NCBI GenBank assembly: GCA_030430995.1
Contig: JAUIKA010000045.1
Span: 1 to 8,184 of the forward strand
Source of the DNA: Alphaproteobacteria bacterium
Lineage (GTDB): Bacteria; Pseudomonadota; Alphaproteobacteria; Rickettsiales; Rickettsiaceae
Direction: 5' to 3'
DNA length: 8,184 nt
The notes under the pieces are model-generated. The model saw only the letters and a program-made list of their open reading frames with translations, did not search any database and was not told where the DNA came from. The first letter of the stretch is position 1. Each line of letters starts with the position of its first letter. Of this stretch, positions 1 through 5,089 are shown in pieces. Both the position numbers and the translations under genes were made by a program.

Positions 1-287
1 TCTTTTTATAGGAATTGTTTTAATTTTTAGATTTTTGAGTTTTGTGTGTATAATTTTTACTCTTATTATTGATATTTTATTACTTTTATAGTATTATTTT
101 ATAATAAATTTTCTTATTTTTTGATTTCTATATCTTATTACCAAAAATCTTTACTTTCTTCACCTTTATCATAGTTCTGAAAAATCAATTAAAATTCATT
201 TTTAATATTTTTAAGCTATTTATCATATCCTAATTCTTTTATTGATAAATTTTTCTCTTTTTACTTATATTATATAGTAATAATCGT
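1..287. other. AT-rich intergenic DNA, no supported gene
   Basis: This stretch is almost entirely A and T, with long T runs on the plus strand, and lies downstream of the methyltransferase gene. No start codon on either strand opens more than a very short frame. One plus-strand frame (positions 2-91, stop TAG at 89-91) is open from the left edge and would encode a hydrophobic tail, but T-rich DNA gives Phe, Leu and Ile codons by default, so this is weak evidence. Two A/T-only inverted repeats (188-206 with a 7-bp stem and 5-nt loop; 219-249 with 7-bp arms 17 nt apart) lack GC pairs and are not convincing terminators. No tRNA-like or rRNA-like sequence was seen. Confidence 0.6.
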
Positions 288-1787
288 TCATTCTAATATA
301 TATTCAATAATATCTGCTTTTGTATTAGTACCATCTAACATATGCAGAGCTTTATAAGCTAATGCATCCAAAGATACCATATTATTCAACTGAGTTGTAA
401 CCCAAGACTTTGTATGCTGTATCTGGTGCCTTGCTAGATCTGATACTTTCGGTTTTTCAGAAATCACATTTATATGATGAGGCTTATCTGCATATATATG
501 CATATTACCTGTAAATATGAATTGATATATATTTTGTAAGAATTCTTTCTTTATATCAGATAGTTGCAGCTTCTTATCATTTAACTTCTTATATGCAGCA
601 GCAGCAATCTCATCTATTGACATAGGGGTATTACTATTATTAGAGAACACATATAGAATAGCTTTCATTATAGCAGAAGAAGTCTTTAAACTGCTTCCTT
701 CCTTATTATTGCTTGTATAAAATATAAGTGTTTCACTGATATCTGTTATATCTACATCAGACATAGGCTTATCTGCAACCAAATATATGTAGAAATGTAA
801 ATCTTTTACGCTATCTAAATTTAGATTCCTATTAATAGGAGATGTGTTATGAGTAAGCAATGTACATCTGAACCTTCTATTATTTATAAAGTCCATATAT
901 TGCTCTAACCTTTCTATATTATCTATAACACCTATAGACTCTACAACCTTCTTAGGCATATTACCTATATACATAGTAGGTAAATGTGTATCTGCGAGAT
1001 ATGTTAAATCATGCTTTCTTGCCTGCTCAAGGAAATCCTTAAAATACACCTGATGGTTTGTTCCTACTAAATATTCACCAAATATGTAACTATCATGCTT
1101 TGACTTCAAACCTTCTGTTTCTTGCCTTATATAAGTTGCAAATGGTGAATTATTACCTTCCAATACTTCTGTTGTAAAATTTAGAAATGCTTTCGCCTGT
1201 GATATTTTTTCTGTAGTTGAAGAAAAGAAAGATGAATGATAAATCATCATATCCCTTATTGTATTCCCTGCATTCCAACCAGGCTTTGTGTTGTAACTAA
1301 TGAATGCTATCCCTTCTTTAGATAGATTTTTGCTAGAAAGTTCTAATATCTTCTCTCTTACTACTTCAGGCACCCAAGACCAAACACCATGGCATATAAT
1401 ATAGTCAAACTTACCCCAAGACTCATCAATATCCATAATATTAGCAACTTTAAGGTCTAAATTCTTTATCTCAAAACCATTAAGTTTTTCTTTTCCTATT
1501 CTTATCTCCTCTTCAGATAAATCTATTGCTACTACTTCAGATTTTGGGTATTCCTGCGCAAAAAGTACAGCATTAGCACCTTCTGAGCAACCAAGCTCCA
1601 ACACCCTTGCTGTTTCAAGCTTTGGTGGTTTCATACCAAACATTTTACCAATAGCTTTAAGATGCGCAGGGTATGTGAAGAAGAATGGGTGGCTATCATA
1701 AGGCACTTCATCATATTCAAACATACCCTCTTTTCTGCTCTCTGCATGTTTCGTTGCTTTTGTTTTTATATTTTTAGCTTTTGCCAT
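288..1787 (-). CDS. SAM-dependent methyltransferase with regulatory domain (PKMT-like)
   Basis: A 499-residue class I (Rossmann-fold) methyltransferase, probably cytoplasmic: no signal peptide or membrane segment is visible. The SAM-binding motif I is VLELGCSEGAN (residues 62-72), and the acidic end of strand 2 is D89 in AIDLS. The family blocks FDYIICHGVWSWVP (127-140) and GIAFISYNTKPGW (159-171) follow. Residues about 225-310, including EYLVGTNHQVYF and the stretch up to NMP, resemble the methyltransferase regulatory domain (Pfam MethyTransf_Reg). Residues about 310-499 look like the helical or winged-helix C-terminal part found in this family. Rickettsial PKMT1 and PKMT2, which methylate lysines of the surface protein OmpB, share this architecture and are somewhat longer. 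That makes protein lysine methylation a reasonable guess, but the substrate is unknown. The N-terminus is Lys-rich (six Lys in the first 20 residues). The ATG at 1785-1787 fits the family N-terminus; no Shine-Dalgarno sequence precedes it. It is the last of three co-directional genes, 54 nt after ftsK, and may also have its own promoter. Family assignment is secure; the biological role is inferred. Confidence 0.9.
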   Translation of the reverse strand: MAKAKNIKTKATKHAESRKEGMFEYDEVPYDSHPFFFTYPAHLKAIGKMFGMKPPKLETARVLELGCSEGANAVLFAQEYPKSEVVAIDLSEEEIRIGKEKLNGFEIKNLDLKVANIMDIDESWGKFDYIICHGVWSWVPEVVREKILELSSKNLSKEGIAFISYNTKPGWNAGNTIRDMMIYHSSFFSSTTEKISQAKAFLNFTTEVLEGNNSPFATYIRQETEGLKSKHDSYIFGEYLVGTNHQVYFKDFLEQARKHDLTYLADTHLPTMYIGNMPKKVVESIGVIDNIERLEQYMDFINNRRFRCTLLTHNTSPINRNLNLDSVKDLHFYIYLVADKPMSDVDITDISETLIFYTSNNKEGSSLKTSSAIMKAILYVFSNNSNTPMSIDEIAAAAYKKLNDKKLQLSDIKKEFLQNIYQFIFTGNMHIYADKPHHINVISEKPKVSDLARHQIQHTKSWVTTQLNNMVSLDALAYKALHMLDGTNTKADIIEYILE

Positions 1788-1810
1788 ATTTGTAATGTTA
1801 ATTTTAGAAT

Positions 1811-1839
1811 ATTATATTACCCTGTGTTTTATATGTCTA
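1811..1839 (-). promoter_or_regulatory. Candidate sigma70-type promoter for the methyltransferase gene
   Basis: Read on the minus strand, the gap between ftsK and the methyltransferase holds TAGACA (1834-1839), a 17-nt spacer, then TATAAT (1811-1816). That is five of six matches to the -35 consensus, all six to the -10, and the ideal spacing. Transcription would begin near 1803-1805, leaving a leader of about 17 nt without a Shine-Dalgarno sequence. A short palindrome, CTAGGCTAG (1837-1845), overlaps both the -35 hexamer and the ftsK stop codon. AT-rich DNA produces TATAAT often, but the paired -35 at exact spacing makes this the best promoter candidate in the window. Its existence would let the methyltransferase be expressed apart from alr-ftsK. 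Confidence 0.5.
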
Positions 1840-1841
1840 GG

Positions 1842-3851
1842 CTAGTCAGATAAAATTTGTCTTTTGCCGCTATGCCCTGCTTCGGATATTACCCCTTCCT
1901 TCTCCATTCTCTCTATTAATATAGCAGCCCTATTATAACCTATTCTAAGAGATCTCTGTACATAACTTATTGAAGGCTTTTTATCTTTCAGCACTACCTC
2001 CACCGCTTTTCTATATAATGACTCATCATCATTTGCATCTTCATTAAAACCTAAATCAACTTCTGCAGCATCCTCCACTTCTTCTGTTATATTGCTTAAA
2101 TATTCAGGTTCACCTTGCGCTCTAAGGTAATTTGTTATCTCTTCTACTTCAGTGTCTTCTACAAAAGGACCATGGGCACGGGTTATATGCGCTCCAGAAC
2201 CCATATAAAGCATATCCCCCATACCAAGAAGCTGCTCTGAGCCCATTGAACCTAATATAGTTCTGCTATCTATTTTAGAAGTCACTTTGAAACTCACCCT
2301 GCTAGGAAAGTTAGCTTTTATAACACCAGTAATAACATCAACAGATGGCCTTTGGGTAGCCATTATAATATGTATACCAGCTGCCCTTGCCATTTGCGCA
2401 AGCCTTTGTATAGAGGCTTCTATTTCCTTCCCTGCTGTTAGCATTAAATCTGCCATTTCATCTACTATAACTACTATATATGGCAAAGGCTTTGAAGCAA
2501 GAGTTACAGTTTTATATTGTGGCACACCTGTTTTAGAATCAAAGCCTGTTTGTAATTTCTTTTTAAGGTCAGAACCCTTATCTAAACTGGATTTTATCTT
2601 AGCATTATAATTGCTAATATTACGCACATTAGCATTAGACATCTTCCTGTATCTGTCTTCCATCTCTCTTACAGCCCATTTCAATGCCGCTGTTGCTTTA
2701 TGCGGCTCCGTTACAACAGGTGTTAAAAGATGTGGTATCTTGTCATAAATAGAGAGTTCTAGCATCTTTGGGTCTATCATAATGAATTTACATTCTTCTG
2801 GGCCATATCTATATAATAATGACAGTATCATAGAATTTATAGCAACAGATTTACCAGAACCAGTAGTACCAGCAACGAGTAAATGCGGCATTTTAGCCAA
2901 ATCTGCAATGAAAGCAGAGCCATCTATCTTCTTACCAAGCACTATAGGCAGCGCTATGCTAGGGTCTTCATATTCTTTGGTTTTTAAAAGCTCTTTTAAA
3001 CCAAAAAACATTCTCTGTTTATTGGGCATCTCTATACCAAGAACATTCTTACCTGGGACTGAAGATATCCTTGTGGAGACTGCACTTAAAGACCTTGCTA
3101 TATCATCTGAAAGCCCTATTACGCGTGAGGATTTTGTCCCCGCTGCTGGTTCAAACTCATATAATGTTACCACAGGCCCTTCATTGCTAGCTATTATTTT
3201 TCCCTTCACCCCAAAGTCATTTAATGTATTTAATAAATCTTCATCAGAAATAGCACTGGATATACTCCCCTTACTCTGAGAGTTATGGCTATGCAGCAAA
3301 TTTAATGAAGGCAAAATAAAGCTACCATTTCTTTTGATGGACTTAGAGTTGATATTACTAACTTTCTGCTTTTTTTCCTTTTTTGTATTCTTTATTGAAG
3401 ATATATTTATTCTCTTGACCCATTTAAAAGACACAGGAAGCCCAGCAGAGAAGTATAATATTACTGGCAGCAAAGGTAATAAATAATATTTAGAAAAACT
3501 AAATTTTACCAGGCTAGATATGCTAGATGCAAAATATAATGATAGAAATGAAGTTGATATGGCGAGTAACAATATCCTTAACTTAAAGCCAAAAAAATAT
3601 CTACCATGTGAAAACAATGCCCAACATAAAAAACATATAGATATGTAGTAGCTAGCATAACCAAATATTTGGAGCAGGATATCTGATATATATGCACCAA
3701 ATTGTCCTAAAAAATTCTCTACTTGTCTATTGCTGCTTACATTTAAACAATTGTCTAAAGCATCATATGAAACTAAAGATAAAATCGTCACCAAACATAA
3801 AATGATATATATTAACTTTTCTAACCAAAAACTAATTTTTTTATTATACAT
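1842..3851 (-). CDS. ftsK: DNA translocase FtsK
   Basis: A 669-residue FtsK/SpoIIIE-family motor that pumps DNA through the closing septum and activates Xer recombination at dif. The N-terminus carries four hydrophobic segments (about residues 12-29, 55-80, 90-112 and 121-141) that anchor it in the inner membrane at the division site. A short Lys-rich linker (about 145-195) leads to the alpha domain (about 200-300), which reads YEFEPAAGTKSSRV and SVPGKNVLGIEMPN. The ATPase beta domain has Walker A GTTGSGKS (328-335, catalytic K334), Walker B VVIVDEMADL (460-469, D464 and E465) and the conserved ATQRPSVDVITG (498-509). The C-terminal gamma winged helix (about 610-669, with RIGYNRAA at 636-643) is the part that reads polar KOPS sites. 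All domains are present, so the gene looks functional. It is about half the length of E. coli FtsK because the linker is minimal. The ATG at 3849-3851 overlaps the end of alr in ATGTATAA, so translational coupling is likely. A GGAGG 13 nt upstream of this ATG is further than ideal and lies inside alr codons. Confidence 0.97.
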   Translation of the reverse strand: MYNKKISFWLEKLIYIILCLVTILSLVSYDALDNCLNVSSNRQVENFLGQFGAYISDILLQIFGYASYYISICFLCWALFSHGRYFFGFKLRILLLAISTSFLSLYFASSISSLVKFSFSKYYLLPLLPVILYFSAGLPVSFKWVKRINISSIKNTKKEKKQKVSNINSKSIKRNGSFILPSLNLLHSHNSQSKGSISSAISDEDLLNTLNDFGVKGKIIASNEGPVVTLYEFEPAAGTKSSRVIGLSDDIARSLSAVSTRISSVPGKNVLGIEMPNKQRMFFGLKELLKTKEYEDPSIALPIVLGKKIDGSAFIADLAKMPHLLVAGTTGSGKSVAINSMILSLLYRYGPEECKFIMIDPKMLELSIYDKIPHLLTPVVTEPHKATAALKWAVREMEDRYRKMSNANVRNISNYNAKIKSSLDKGSDLKKKLQTGFDSKTGVPQYKTVTLASKPLPYIVVIVDEMADLMLTAGKEIEASIQRLAQMARAAGIHIIMATQRPSVDVITGVIKANFPSRVSFKVTSKIDSRTILGSMGSEQLLGMGDMLYMGSGAHITRAHGPFVEDTEVEEITNYLRAQGEPEYLSNITEEVEDAAEVDLGFNEDANDDESLYRKAVEVVLKDKKPSISYVQRSLRIGYNRAAILIERMEKEGVISEAGHSGKRQILSD
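3844..3851 (-). other. alr/ftsK 8-nt start-stop overlap
   Basis: On the minus strand the sequence ATGTATAA holds both the ftsK start codon (3849-3851) and the alr stop TAA (3844-3846), in different frames. Such overlaps usually mean one transcript and coupled translation, where ribosomes ending alr re-initiate at ftsK. This is direct evidence from the sequence for an alr-ftsK operon; the coupling itself is inferred. Confidence 0.8.
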
Positions 3852-4896
3852 AATCTATCTTTGCCCTCCCTTTGCACACTGATGTAAGAATCTCATAAGG
3901 TATTGTACCTACTCTCTTTGCTAAATTTTGCAATGTTATTTTATCATTTATTAAATCTACCTTCTGACCAATAACTCTTAGTCGCTCTGGCAGATTCGTT
4001 ATATCTATTGTTATCATATCCATTGAAATTCTACCTATTATACTCACTTTATGGTTATTTATATACATATATGCATTATTACTCAAGAGTCTATTATACC
4101 CGTCAGAATATCCCAATGGCACAGTTGCTATTATATCACCTTTTTTGGCATAGTAGCTATTACCATATCCTACAGGGGACTCTCTCTTAATTTGATTAAT
4201 ATGGATTATTTTACCTGAAAGATTAATAACGGGTTTTAAATTCTTATTATCAATACCGCCATATAATGCTATGCCAGGCCGGGCAAAATCCATATCATAT
4301 TTATTGCTAAGATTTAATAAGCCAGCAGAAGCAGATATACTGACCTTAGGAAGAACAGTAGGAAACATAGCTAACATATGTGAAAACATCTCATACTGCT
4401 GTGCGCTATAATCTGAAGCAGAATCATCTGCGCAAGATAGATGGGAGATTATAGATATAATATTATTTGTGTTATGCCTAGCAATTAACTCCTTATATTC
4501 CTCTATGCACATGCCAAGTCTATTCATACCTGTATCTAAATGAAGGATGTATTTTTTATTATCTGCATGTTTATTCCATAGCTCCAATTGCCATAAATTA
4601 TTTATTACAGGAATAATACCAAAAAAAGAAAATGCTAATATATCTTCTTTGCATAAAGGGCCTGCAAATGGATATATATTACAATCACTATTGAGTTTTT
4701 TAAGCTCAATTGCCTCTTCTGATGTGAAAACAAAAAAATCTCTACACTCAGGAGTAAGCAGCTTGCACATGGCCTGCGCCCCCAAGCCATAAGCATTTGC
4801 TTTTATTACTGGGCATATTCTAGCATTAGTAATGCTCTTTAAATATTTAACATTTTGCAGTACATTTTGCATGTACACTGAAACTATAGGATACAT
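3844..4896 (-). CDS. alr: Alanine racemase (PLP-dependent)
   Basis: A 350-residue fold-type III PLP enzyme that converts L-alanine to D-alanine in the cytoplasm, supplying D-Ala-D-Ala for peptidoglycan. The length is normal for the family. The PLP lysine is K32 in VIKANAYGLG (30-39). The barrel motifs LDTGMNRLGM (120-129, R126), ISHLSCAD (150-157) and FARPGIALYGG (204-214) follow. In the C-terminal domain, LGYSDGYNR (261-269) carries the catalytic Tyr (Y263, equivalent to Y265 of Geobacillus Alr), and GRISMDM (288-294) supplies the Met that contacts substrate. The position of the carbamylated Lys of Geobacillus Alr (K129) is His here (H119); a His before this motif is, as far as I recall, common in alphaproteobacterial Alr. 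The ATG at 4894-4896 gives a typical short N-terminus ahead of the PLP lysine; no Shine-Dalgarno sequence precedes it. The gene heads the minus-strand set and overlaps ftsK by 8 nt. Its presence implies retained peptidoglycan synthesis. Confidence 0.97.
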   Translation of the reverse strand: MYPIVSVYMQNVLQNVKYLKSITNARICPVIKANAYGLGAQAMCKLLTPECRDFFVFTSEEAIELKKLNSDCNIYPFAGPLCKEDILAFSFFGIIPVINNLWQLELWNKHADNKKYILHLDTGMNRLGMCIEEYKELIARHNTNNIISIISHLSCADDSASDYSAQQYEMFSHMLAMFPTVLPKVSISASAGLLNLSNKYDMDFARPGIALYGGIDNKNLKPVINLSGKIIHINQIKRESPVGYGNSYYAKKGDIIATVPLGYSDGYNRLLSNNAYMYINNHKVSIIGRISMDMITIDITNLPERLRVIGQKVDLINDKITLQNLAKRVGTIPYEILTSVCKGRAKIDYV

Positions 4897-5089
4897 ATTT
4901 TAGTTGAATTTGTATAAATTCTATGTTATATAGTTTAGGATTACTAGCACTTTCACGTAAATATATTTTTTTATGCCTTTTAAATCTAAGCAGAGTAACA
5001 AATATAAAACTACTTTCAGCTTTTGGCTAAAAGAATATATTCCATTTTTAGATTTTTAGTAAAAATTGTTTTAAATATAAAAGATTAGC
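4897..5089. promoter_or_regulatory. Divergent alr/rpoB intergenic region
   Basis: These 193 nt lie between two genes pointing away from each other and so must hold the promoters for both, unless rpoB is transcribed from further left, which the opposing alr makes unlikely. Several -10-like hexamers exist: TATAAA at 5003-5008 and 5076-5081 and TATATT at 5036-5041 for rpoB, and TATAAC on the minus strand at about 4925-4930 for alr. None is paired with a good -35 at 16-18 nt, so I do not assign a specific promoter. No Shine-Dalgarno sequence stands before either start codon. A 16-nt inverted repeat lies close to alr, and a 28-codon plus-strand frame (4973-5059) is probably chance. No tRNA or ribosomal protein gene is present. 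Confidence 0.55.
4906..4921. repeat. Inverted repeat upstream of alr
   Basis: GAATTTGTATAAATTC has perfect 6-bp arms (GAATTT and AAATTC) around a 4-nt centre and ends 10 nt before the alr start codon on the minus strand. Its size and position would suit an operator for a dimeric regulator or a small leader hairpin. The composition is AT-rich, where such repeats also arise by chance, so function is unproven. Confidence 0.3.

Noticed and set aside
188..249. Possible terminators after the methyltransferase gene (inverted repeats 188-206 and 219-249)
   Set aside because: Stems are nearly all A/T pairs and one has a 17-nt loop; such repeats are expected by chance in this composition.
1662..1853. 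Plus-strand 63-codon frame across the start of the methyltransferase gene
   Set aside because: It is antisense to the methyltransferase N-terminus and the promoter gap; the Cys- and Phe-rich translation resembles no protein.
2287..3279. Plus-strand open frames at 2287-2610 and 2782-3279 opposite ftsK
   Set aside because: They lie fully within the conserved ATPase and alpha domains of ftsK in antisense and their translations show no domain or motif; they are shadows of ftsK codon use.
3865..3869. GGAGG upstream of ftsK as a Shine-Dalgarno sequence
   Set aside because: It is 13 nt from the ATG, further than usual, and is explained by conserved alr codons (Lys-Gly-Arg near the C-terminus); start by translational coupling is more likely.
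4008..4792. Plus-strand frames at 4008-4190 and 4547-4792 opposite alr
   Set aside because: Antisense to conserved alr motifs, with no recognisable protein features.
4938..4950. Minus-strand GTGCTAGTAATCC, which resembles a conserved 16S rRNA segment
   Set aside because: Only about 10 nt match and the flanks show no rRNA sequence, so this is coincidence.
5020..5033. Small hairpin CTTTT-GGCT-AAAAG before rpoB
   Set aside because: The stem has only 5 bp, mostly A/T, and is not followed by a T run on either strand, so it is not a terminator or a clear attenuator.
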